Shown here: piece after piece, positions 1-5,290 of the stretch
Layout of the letters: every line of letters begins with the position of its first letter
Position numbering within the stretch: position 1 is the stretch's first letter
Origin: Methanothrix sp.
GTDB taxonomy: Archaea > Halobacteriota > Methanosarcinia > Methanotrichales > Methanotrichaceae
Direction of reading: 5' to 3'
Length of the DNA: 5,860 nucleotides
NCBI GenBank assembly: GCA_028708055.1
Contig: JAQVZT010000173.1
Span: 1-5,860, forward strand
The notes under the pieces: generated by a model
Databases searched by the model: none
Told to the model about the DNA's origin: nothing
What the model saw: the letters and a program-made list of their open reading frames with translations, nothing else
Translations under genes and position numbers: made by a program

Positions 1-1843
1 GGAAGAGGCGGAAGTCGTACTGCCCGGCCTCGTAGGGAAGTCTCCGGACCATTGTGCCGCAGCTTCGCCCACCGGTGGAGACCTTCCCCAGATCAAACCT
101 GTCAGGCCTGGTCATGCCATACATTCCAATCACACTGGCCGGAGCCGCACCCCAGAAGGTGATGGTGACAATTCCGCCGGGCGGCACTCGAGAGGGCTCA
201 GCAATCACCTTGCATCCGGCTGTCGCCCTCACCTCAACAGGATCGGTTGAGGCCAGAGGATCAGCCGATTGGCCGGAGAACATCTTGAATAGATACTTTC
301 CGGCGCTGCTAGGTGAAAAGGTGACATTTCCCTCACCACGACTGCCCAGCATCTGCCTCTCTGTGGCGGACGAAGAGCCTTCCTGGTATATGCCAATCCA
401 GTCATCGCTCCTGCCGAATGCCCCCTGGAAGGCCACAGTGATCTTCTCGCAGGTATAAACCGATGCGGGAGATGCTGAGATGCTGGGTATTGCCACGCTG
501 TAAGGCACAGACAGAACCTTGCTGCCGTTTCTGCCAATCATGTCAAGCTGGTAAGATCCGTTCTCAGAGGGAGCAGTAAGCCAGGCATCCCCCGAGAAAT
601 TCTGTCCCAGATAGAGATCTGTCTGCGAAGCATTGCCGGACGGGGCAGCCGGCGTTGTCTGCCTGACCCAAACCTCCTGGCCGACCGGCGCAGTGAAATT
701 CAGATCCATCCTGCTGGCGGGAAGATAGCTCCTGGCAGAAAGCTGCATGATCGCTCCACCCGAGCCGGTGATGCGACCTGCAACCGCCACTGGCGACGCC
801 TGAGGATATCGATCGACGCTGGGCCCTCCTGATATTGACAGCTCCCGGTCGCAGATCTTTTTGCCCTTGCACCCTTCCGCAGGATCATTAAAATCGCTGT
901 AGTTGTTGCCAATCTTGCCGTTATCCCAGTTGTTGAGGCTGTCGTCGCGGGCATTATTCTTGTTGATGAGTGTATTCAGATAAATGGAATTGTTGTTAGT
1001 GGCCGCATCCGATGAAGGCATGCTGTTATAGGAAATGACCACGCCCTTTCCCTTCTTGGACTGGGTCTCGCTGCTGGTATCAAGGTAGGAGAGATAGATT
1101 CCCTTTTCGTTCCCAGTAAATTCGTTCTTGCGAACAATGTTGTCACGGCTTTCGTCGATAGACAGAGCACTGTCGCTTCCTGCAGCACTGTTCCCCTCAA
1201 TGAGATTGGCATCGGAATGCTGCAGATTTATGGCATCAACCCTGTTCTTCAGGAAATCATTCTCCAAGATGCTGTTACCCGGACTGCTTACCAGCTTGCA
1301 GCCGTAACGGTTATCGCTGATCTTACTTTTTTTCAGGATATTGCCGCTGCTGTTCTCAAGAAATAAACCCTCGTTTCCGTTCCCCTGAATAACACAATCA
1401 GAGACGGTGTTATTGCGGCACTTCTCCAGGAGAATGCCCACGTTGCCGCTGCCGCTGGCCGCGCAGCCACGGAGGATATTATCATTTGATAGTACCAGTA
1501 TCCCGGCATCATCCTTCCAGCCGCTGGCGCTTTTTGCCCATAGCCCTTCCACAATGACGCCGTTTGCCTTGATGGTTATGGCCGATCCGCTCTCCGAATT
1601 CACGCAGGGCAGATCTGCTCCAGAGACGATGCCTTTGAGGATGATAGGCCGGTCTACAACCAGACTCTCCACGTAGGTGCCACCGTAGATCTCAATAGTC
1701 TCGCCGGCCTTTGCGGCATCGATGGCCGCCTGAATTCGCTCGCCTGGATTGACTGAGACGACGGCATTCGCGCAATTGGCCAACAGTATGAACACGAACA
1801 ATGTGAGAAGGATCTTAGGCAGCTGCCCTGGCATACTCTTCAT
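1..1843 (-). CDS. Secreted NosD-like parallel beta-helix protein with tandem Ig-like C-terminal modules (3' end missing)
   Basis: The frame reads open for 614 codons from an ATG at 1843 to the left edge, so the C-terminus is missing. Residues 1-27 form a signal peptide (hydrophobic core ILLTLFVFILLA, likely cut after ANA), so the protein is exported. Residues 33-71 (GERIQAAIDAAKAGETI...) are the usual start of a NosD/pectin-lyase-like beta-helix. Asparagines at 122, 145, 168, 190, 213 and 235 recur every 22-23 residues, one per helix coil. Residues 306-347 (WDNGKIGNNYSDF, then VDRYP) match the conserved end of NosD/CASH domains. Three beta-sandwich-like modules follow, from about 367, 454 and 545; the second carries DWIGIY. 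NosD itself is a periplasmic factor for nitrous oxide reductase, but archaeal relatives are mostly surface proteins of unknown role, and no nos gene is visible here. I infer a cell-surface or sheath-associated protein, perhaps binding carbohydrate. No Shine-Dalgarno precedes the ATG. Family call firm, function unknown. Confidence 0.88.
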   Translation of the reverse strand, partial: MKSMPGQLPKILLTLFVFILLANCANAVVSVNPGERIQAAIDAAKAGETIEIYGGTYVESLVVDRPIILKGIVSGADLPCVNSESGSAITIKANGVIVEGLWAKSASGWKDDAGILVLSNDNILRGCAASGSGNVGILLEKCRNNTVSDCVIQGNGNEGLFLENSSGNILKKSKISDNRYGCKLVSSPGNSILENDFLKNRVDAINLQHSDANLIEGNSAAGSDSALSIDESRDNIVRKNEFTGNEKGIYLSYLDTSSETQSKKGKGVVISYNSMPSSDAATNNNSIYLNTLINKNNARDDSLNNWDNGKIGNNYSDFNDPAEGCKGKKICDRELSISGGPSVDRYPQASPVAVAGRITGSGGAIMQLSARSYLPASRMDLNFTAPVGQEVWVRQTTPAAPSGNASQTDLYLGQNFSGDAWLTAPSENGSYQLDMIGRNGSKVLSVPYSVAIPSISASPASVYTCEKITVAFQGAFGRSDDWIGIYQEGSSSATERQMLGSRGEGNVTFSPSSAGKYLFKMFSGQSADPLASTDPVEVRATAGCKVIAEPSRVPPGGIVTITFWGAAPASVIGMYGMTRPDRFDLGKVSTGGRSCGTMVRRLPYEAGQYDFRLF

Positions 1844-1867
1844 ACAAACATCATAACTTACTTTTCG

Positions 1868-1875
1868 GTATAAAA
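1868..1875 (-). promoter_or_regulatory. TATA-like box in the divergent spacer before the beta-helix gene
   Basis: Read on the minus strand this is TTTTATAC, centred about 28 bases before the ATG at 1843. That is the usual archaeal distance from TATA box to transcription start, so the transcript may be nearly leaderless, which fits the lack of a ribosome binding site. On the plus strand the same bases read GTATAAAA, and could serve marC with a leader of about 45 nt. No clear BRE fixes the direction. Confidence 0.4.
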
Positions 1876-1929
1876 CGGCATTCCTTCATAATCCTGATAT
1901 GCAATGGCCATGTAGACATAACTAAAATC

Positions 1930-1937
1930 GAGGGGTG
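1930..1937 (+). promoter_or_regulatory. Ribosome binding site of the marC-family gene
   Basis: GAGGGGTG lies 7 bases before the ATG at 1945 and is purine-rich and complementary to the archaeal 16S rRNA 3' end. It supports that ATG as the start. Confidence 0.65.
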
Positions 1938-1944
1938 CAGGAAC

Positions 1945-2592
1945 ATGGAGACGAGCGAGCTACTGATCCACTTTGTATATGCCTTCACCACCATATTCGT
2001 CATAGTCAACCCGATCGAGGCGACCCTAGTCTATGTCACACTCACCAGCAGCATGAATTCCGATGAGAGGACGCATATCTACCGGCGCACAACCCTGGTC
2101 GCCTTCACCATCGCCATTCTCTTCTCCCTGGCAGGGGACGCAGTCCTGCGCATCTTCGGCATAACCGTGGACAGCCTGCGCGTTGCCGGCGGCATACTGC
2201 TCTTTCTGGTGGCAATCGATATGCTGCGAGGAGTTCGCAGGCAGAGCAAGGTCACTGAGGCAGAGCTGATAGATGCCAATTCGCGAGAAGATGTCTCCAT
2301 ATTCCCGCTCGCCATACCTCTGCTCACCGGCCCGGGAGCCATAACCACCGTGGTGGTCCTGATGGGCGCAGCAGACAGCCTGACAAAGAAAGGCCTGGTT
2401 GTCCTCGCGATATGCCTCACATTCCTGGCCACATTCTTCATCCTCAAATTCTCCCAGTACATCGATAGAGCCCTGGGAATCACAGGAATAATGGTCATGA
2501 CCAGAATCATGGGGCTGATTTTGGGAGCTGTGGCGGTAAGCTTTGTGGCCACAGGGATCTGGAATTTATATCTGTCCATGGCAGGAGCCTGA
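1945..2592 (+). CDS. marC: MarC-family (UPF0056) integral membrane protein
   Basis: A complete 215-residue protein of normal family length. Six hydrophobic segments are visible at about 8-30, 50-72, 76-95, 120-142, 150-168 and 186-210. Family motifs are VIVNPIEATLVYVTLT (19-34), DSLRVAGGILLFLVAIDML (76-94), the hallmark PLAIPLLTGPGAITT (121-135) in the fourth segment, and RIMGLILGAVAVSF near the end. E. coli MarC was named for multiple antibiotic resistance, but that role was not upheld. A Thermococcus relative (SnatA) is reported to transport small neutral amino acids, so a small-solute transporter is the best guess; the substrate is not readable here. The start is fixed by a ribosome binding site at 1930-1937. 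The next gene begins 4 bp after the stop, so the two are probably co-transcribed. Confidence 0.93.
   Translation: METSELLIHFVYAFTTIFVIVNPIEATLVYVTLTSSMNSDERTHIYRRTTLVAFTIAILFSLAGDAVLRIFGITVDSLRVAGGILLFLVAIDMLRGVRRQSKVTEAELIDANSREDVSIFPLAIPLLTGPGAITTVVVLMGAADSLTKKGLVVLAICLTFLATFFILKFSQYIDRALGITGIMVMTRIMGLILGAVAVSFVATGIWNLYLSMAGA
2583..2587 (+). promoter_or_regulatory. Ribosome binding site inside the end of marC
   Basis: AGGAG lies 9 bases before the ATG at 2597 and within the last codons of marC. It fixes the start of the next gene and suggests translational coupling of the pair. Confidence 0.6.
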
Positions 2593-2596
2593 TTGA

Positions 2597-3328
2597 ATGG
2601 ACAAAGAATCATTTTTGCAATGGCTTTCCGGCGAAATTCCAGAGACGCTCTTTCCCCAGATTGCCGCCCAGGTCCTCTTCCACTGCGAGAATTGCGGAGA
2701 ATGCTGCAGGGGGGAGGGCTATGCGCTGGTCGACGTCGCAGATATTGAGGAGATTGCCGGAGCACTTGCCATCAGTCCCACCCAGGCGAGGGCCAGACTT
2801 ACGGACCCTGACCCGGAAAAGAATCCGGGATGCAGGATCCTGAAGAGCACGGGTCCGGACAGAAGCTGCTGTCTTCTGGATAGGAATACGGGAAGGTGCA
2901 CGATCTACAGCCACAGGCCTCGCATCTGCCGAACGTTTCCCATGATTAGCGAGCCTGTAAAGACAGGGGAAATCATAAGCTTCTATTCAGATTGCAGAGG
3001 AACGGCGAAGTTCGTAGAGATGATTCAGGAAAAGAGAAGCGATCCCAGGGTGCTGGAGGAGATCGAGAGCCTCGCCGGAGATGAGGAGAGGCTGCAAGAC
3101 CTGCGTATAATGCTCTTTATTTGGCTGAGCGGCATGATGGGAGAGACTGAGCAAGCTAGGCAGATATGCGGCGCCACGGGAATCAGTCTGCCCCAGGACG
3201 CAAGAAGCCTTCAGAAGGATTGCCTGGCCTACTTCCTGATGACCATTACGACAGACGGATTGGATGAGTACGAATACGATGGGCCGGCAAATAGAAACAG
3301 CAACGAGAAAACGAAGCGAAAAAATTGA
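2597..3328 (+). CDS. YkgJ/UPF0153-type cysteine-cluster protein (putative Zn/Fe-binding domain)
   Basis: A 243-residue soluble protein with no signal peptide or membrane segment. The N-terminal half carries the cluster of the YkgJ/UPF0153 family: C30-x2-C33-x2-C36-C37 (HCENCGECCRG), a CC pair at 91-92, C101 in GRCTIY, C111 in RPRICRTFP, and C133 in FYSDCRG. In this family such cysteines are annotated as a zinc- or iron-chelating site; no enzyme activity is established. Residues 140-220 form a predicted helical extension beyond the minimal domain, and the protein ends in an Asn/Lys/Arg-rich tail (NRNSNEKTKRKN). The gene starts 4 bp after marC, with its ribosome binding site inside marC, so it is probably the second gene of an operon. 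A metal-linked partner of the MarC protein is speculative. The stop lies 12 bp from the convergent pstS stop. Confidence 0.85.
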   Translation: MDKESFLQWLSGEIPETLFPQIAAQVLFHCENCGECCRGEGYALVDVADIEEIAGALAISPTQARARLTDPDPEKNPGCRILKSTGPDRSCCLLDRNTGRCTIYSHRPRICRTFPMISEPVKTGEIISFYSDCRGTAKFVEMIQEKRSDPRVLEEIESLAGDEERLQDLRIMLFIWLSGMMGETEQARQICGATGISLPQDARSLQKDCLAYFLMTITTDGLDEYEYDGPANRNSNEKTKRKN

Positions 3329-3340
3329 TTGGTTGGATGT

Positions 3341-4174
3341 TCAGAGCGGCACAAATCCGTACTCTTGCGCTACCTTCTGACCCTCGGAGCCGGTCATGAA
3401 ATCTATGAATGCCTTAGCGCCGGGCTTGGCATCGCCAAAGGTGTAGAAGTATAGTTTGCGGGCCAGCTCATAGCTGCCGTCCTTTATGGTTTCCGCGGTG
3501 GGCTTGACCCCGTCCAGGGTTATGGCACCGACGGCATCGTCCTCGGCATAGGAGAATCCCAGGTAACCTATGGCCTTATTGCTGCCGGTTATGGCAGTAC
3601 GGACCTCAGCGTTGCTGCCTGCAACTATGCTGACTCCAGGAGTCTCAGCCTTCTTGTCGCCCATGACATCCTCATTAAAGGTATCTCTGGTGCCGGAACC
3701 CTGCTCCCTGGCAATGACCAGTATCTCAGAATCCGGACCGCCCAGCTCCTTCCAGTTGGTGATCTCTCCAGAGTAGACCTTTTTAACCTGGTCCTTGGTG
3801 AGAGATGCCACTCCAGCATCATAGATCTGCTTGCTCACCGCAATGACGATTCCGTCATAGCCAATCATGTTTTCTTTGAACTTGTCGCCAAATTGGGTCT
3901 TCTCATCGGCAGTAACCTCGCGGGAGGCCATCCCTATCTCTGAATTGCCCTCGGCGATATTCTTCATGCCTACCCCAGTGCCTCCACCGGTGACAAGCAC
4001 CTGGTAATCGGACTGCACGCCATTGAAAGCCTCAGCACCGGCTTCCGCCAGAGGCAATACGGTAGTCGATCCAGAGACACTAACCGTCTCCTTAGCCATG
4101 ACCATCGAGGTGCCGATCGCGCCCATGATCAAGGCGATTATTAGAACACTCAGCAGCTTTCTCAACGAATTCAC
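3341..4174 (-). CDS. pstS: PstS, phosphate ABC transporter substrate-binding protein
   Basis: A complete 277-residue periplasmic-type binding protein that captures phosphate outside the membrane for the PstCAB transporter. Residues 1-27 are a signal peptide (basic NSLRK, hydrophobic core, likely cut after VMA). The protein has no cysteine at all, so it cannot be a lipoprotein and is probably soluble or held by the cell envelope. Phosphate-site motifs are SGSTT (34-38), GGGTGVGM (63-70), IGMASRE (80-86), YDG (106-108) and REQGSGTRDTF (156-166). In the last, R156, S160, G161 and T162 align by motif with E. coli R135, S139, G140 and T141. The MASRE form in place of ASDA resembles the PstS-2/SphX-like subfamily. 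The start is GTG, chosen because it gives the complete signal peptide; no upstream in-frame ATG exists before a stop and no ribosome binding site precedes it. No pst gene follows it downstream in this window. Confidence 0.95.
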   Translation of the reverse strand: MNSLRKLLSVLIIALIMGAIGTSMVMAKETVSVSGSTTVLPLAEAGAEAFNGVQSDYQVLVTGGGTGVGMKNIAEGNSEIGMASREVTADEKTQFGDKFKENMIGYDGIVIAVSKQIYDAGVASLTKDQVKKVYSGEITNWKELGGPDSEILVIAREQGSGTRDTFNEDVMGDKKAETPGVSIVAGSNAEVRTAITGSNKAIGYLGFSYAEDDAVGAITLDGVKPTAETIKDGSYELARKLYFYTFGDAKPGAKAFIDFMTGSEGQKVAQEYGFVPL

Positions 4175-4197
4175 CGGCGAGGAGGAAGCAAGAATGA

Positions 4198-4205
4198 TAT
4201 GTAAA
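4198..4205 (-). promoter_or_regulatory. Candidate TATA box of pstS
   Basis: On the minus strand this reads TTTACATA, centred about 28 bases before the GTG at 4174, which would give an almost leaderless mRNA and fits the missing ribosome binding site. A second AT-rich candidate near 4213-4225 would give a leader of about 20 nt. Either assignment is tentative. Confidence 0.35.
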
Positions 4206-4259
4206 GGTGAGCCAAATAAAATATAGATCGACTCAGAGATATATTACAAAATCGTAAGA

Positions 4260-4274
4260 TATATAGCCTATATA
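4260..4274. repeat. Perfect 7-bp inverted repeat with one-base centre
   Basis: TATATAG-C-CTATATA is symmetric on both strands. It lies 86-100 bp upstream of the pstS start. It could be an operator or overlapping TATA elements; no function is shown by the sequence alone. Confidence 0.55.
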
Positions 4275-4309
4275 CAATATGGCCCGAATTCCGCTCATTG
4301 ATTTAGAGG

Positions 4310-4339
4310 GACTGCGTGATCTATGTCATGCCGCAAGTC
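4310..4339. other. Potential stem-loop in a GC-richer island
   Basis: GACT (4310-4313) can pair with AGTC (4336-4339), GCG (4314-4316) with CGC (4332-4334), and TGA (4317-4319) with TCA (4326-4328), leaving the loop TCTATG, one single-base bulge and one three-base bulge. It sits in the one stretch of roughly even base composition (about 4280-4340) within the AT-rich spacer. It may be a structured leader or small RNA element, or chance. Confidence 0.3.
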
Positions 4340-4344
4340 GACAT

Positions 4345-4369
4345 ATCGAAATTTATTATAAATTTTGAT
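4345..4369. repeat. 25-bp near-perfect palindrome, candidate operator
   Basis: The core AAATTTAT-T-ATAAATTT (4349-4365) is a perfect inverted repeat. After one mismatch, ATC (4345-4347) pairs with GAT (4367-4369). Allowing one unpaired base, ACA (4341-4343) also matches TGT (4370-4372). Its symmetry and its position midway between two divergent genes suggest a dimeric regulator site. It is about 170 bp from pstS and 350 bp from the gene at 4716. Confidence 0.6.
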
Positions 4370-4379
4370 TGTGATAATG

Positions 4380-4435
4380 AACACATAAAGAATAACGAGT
4401 ATATAGAATATATTCACAAAATAGAGATATGTGTT
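4380..4435. repeat. Nested inverted repeats around GAATATATTC
   Basis: AACACATA (4380-4387) is the exact reverse complement of TATGTGTT (4428-4435). Close to the centre of this pair lies the self-complementary GAATATATTC (4406-4415), whose first nine bases recur at 4449-4457. The nesting suggests either a further protein-binding site or simple AT-rich drift. Confidence 0.45.
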
Positions 4436-4597
4436 TTAATGAGAGAAGGAATATATTGAACGAATTTAGTAAAAAGTGGTTGTGCCAAACGCCTTGAATC
4501 CAGAAATGGGCTGCGAAATCAAGCAGGTACCTCAACCGCGAAAGAAAAAAGAGGTATTTATCGTGAGGACAGATGAGGCGTTTGCTTCTAGACCATA

Positions 4598-4605
4598 TTT
4601 ATATT
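4598..4605 (+). promoter_or_regulatory. Candidate TATA box of the 162-residue gene
   Basis: TTTATATT matches the archaeal TATA consensus well and would place transcription start near 4627-4630, giving a leader of about 85-90 nt. A further AT-rich stretch near 4619-4626 is an alternative. No clear BRE was identified. Confidence 0.4.
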
Positions 4606-4703
4606 CTTTGCTATTTAGTAAAATATCCTGTTTTGCACAATTGTCATCAGACTGCGGAAATTTTGTCTTGCTAAATGCATTGCCCCGACAAATAGTTGAA
4701 ATA

Positions 4704-4709
4704 AGGTGA
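4704..4709 (+). promoter_or_regulatory. Ribosome binding site of the 162-residue gene
   Basis: AGGTGA lies 6 bases before the ATG at 4716 and is complementary to the archaeal 16S rRNA 3' end. It strongly supports that start and argues that the otherwise unrecognised frame is translated. Confidence 0.75.
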
Positions 4710-4715
4710 AAGAAG

Positions 4716-5204
4716 ATGCCTGGAGATAATGGATACGAGGATTCGCAAAAGAGCGAGAACGTGCTTGGCCTTCTGGGTTATTATGATGCGATCTTACAGA
4801 GAGAAGGATTGGCGACGAGAACAGGAGAGATCAGATCCCTGAAACTGGGATTGACCCTAGACCTGCTCAAGATGGTAAATATCGCAGACGATTTGAAATC
4901 CGGCCTATTGGCCTCAGTCCTTAGCGGCTGGGAGATGACCGGCAGGCAAATGCCAGGACAGGGCGAAGATGAGATGAGAAGCATGCATAGCTGCATCGCC
5001 GCCGTCCGAGAAAAAGCCCTGGGGATGCTGAATAGCTCCAGCCCGATCAGCTCAATGCAGCTGGATATCGCCATGATGCTCGCCCTGCCGCTGATGCCCC
5101 AGGACCTGAAAAAAGATGAAGCGCCCAGAATCCGCGATATGCTCAACAAGGTAATGGAAGACTTTGCGGCAAGAAGAGAACAGGGAGCAGTGCCCTGCCT
5201 TTGA
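4716..5204 (+). CDS. Unrecognised helical protein, divergent from pstS
   Basis: I do not recognise this 162-residue protein. It has no signal peptide, no convincing membrane segment and no catalytic or metal-binding motif; its two cysteines (93 and 161) are isolated. The sequence looks all-helical, with likely helices at about 13-35, 37-52, 54-74, 84-107, 111-126 and 134-153, the last one charged (RIRDMLNKVMEDFAARRE). It starts from an ATG with a good ribosome binding site and has base composition like its neighbours, so it is probably a real gene. It lies on the opposite strand between pstS and pstA, diverging from pstS across the repeat-rich spacer. That position suggests, but does not show, a role connected with phosphate transport or its control. 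It does not resemble PhoU in any motif I can see. It could equally be a lineage-specific gene inserted into the locus. Confidence 0.75.
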   Translation: MPGDNGYEDSQKSENVLGLLGYYDAILQREGLATRTGEIRSLKLGLTLDLLKMVNIADDLKSGLLASVLSGWEMTGRQMPGQGEDEMRSMHSCIAAVREKALGMLNSSSPISSMQLDIAMMLALPLMPQDLKKDEAPRIRDMLNKVMEDFAARREQGAVPCL

Positions 5205-5247
5205 AACCTTTTAGCAGACAGCAAGACTAAGCTGATAGCAAGCTTTC

Positions 5248-5290
5248 AGGCGGATGGCGAAAATTCCTTCTGAAACGTCCAAATCCGCCT
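5248..5290. terminator. Hairpin between convergent genes, possible transcription end
   Basis: AGGCGGAT (5248-5255) is the exact reverse complement of ATCCGCCT (5283-5290). Inner GG/CC and CG/CG pairs can extend the stem with small bulges. The element fills the second half of the 84-bp gap between the converging gene ends and overlaps the pstA stop by two bases. No long T-run follows on either strand, so a terminator role is tentative; it could instead protect mRNA ends. Confidence 0.4.

Larger units (their letters stand above)
4239..4422 (+). repeat. Pair of imperfect 14/15-bp direct repeats
   Basis: ATATATTACAAAAT at 4239-4252 recurs as ATATATTCACAAAAT at 4408-4422, with a single inserted C. 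Both copies are followed within 10 bases by AGATAT (4257-4262 and 4425-4430). The copies are about 170 bp apart and flank the other symmetric elements. They could be two sites for one DNA-binding protein, though AT-rich DNA makes chance matches easier. Confidence 0.5.
4175..4715. other. Long AT-rich intergenic region between divergent pstS and the 162-residue gene
   Basis: These 541 bases separate two diverging genes. The stretch 4200-4460 is strongly AT-rich and holds several inverted and direct repeats, listed separately, that look like regulatory DNA. Positions 4460-4715 are less AT-rich and hold a TATA-like box and the ribosome binding site for the gene at 4716. A 77-codon open frame from a GTG at 4476 to 4709 exists, but it has no ribosome binding site, no recognisable domain, and its stop lies inside the next gene's ribosome binding site. 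I regard it as chance. No tRNA or known RNA gene was recognised. Confidence 0.7.

Noticed and set aside
54..458. 134-codon plus-strand open frame opposite the beta-helix gene
   Set aside because: It lies inside the continuous minus-strand frame that encodes the Ig-like modules. It has no ribosome binding site and no domain.
229..954. Several short minus-strand open frames that might suggest a broken gene
   Set aside because: They are out of frame with the real protein. The true frame runs uninterrupted from 1843 to the left edge with no stop, so there is no frameshift or pseudogene.
2079..2765. 228-codon open frame on the minus strand across marC
   Set aside because: It is antisense to marC, whose own frame carries clear family motifs and six membrane segments. 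The antisense product is rich in Arg, Pro and Ser with no recognisable domain.
4194..4226. GGAGG followed by ATG on the plus strand near the pstS start, reading a 10-codon peptide
   Set aside because: The GGAGG-like bases are the reverse complement of the region just before the pstS start. The peptide is tiny, and nothing suggests it is a leader for a downstream gene.
4239..4457. Possible CRISPR array or origin repeats in the AT-rich spacer
   Set aside because: There are only two imperfect copies about 170 bp apart, with no regular spacing, no cas gene and no Orc1/Cdc6 gene or recognisable origin-box sequence nearby.
4476..4709. 77-codon plus-strand open frame in the spacer, starting at GTG
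   Set aside because: It has no ribosome binding site, lower GC content than neighbouring genes and no recognisable domain. Its stop overlaps the ribosome binding site of the next gene. A short lineage-specific peptide cannot be fully excluded.
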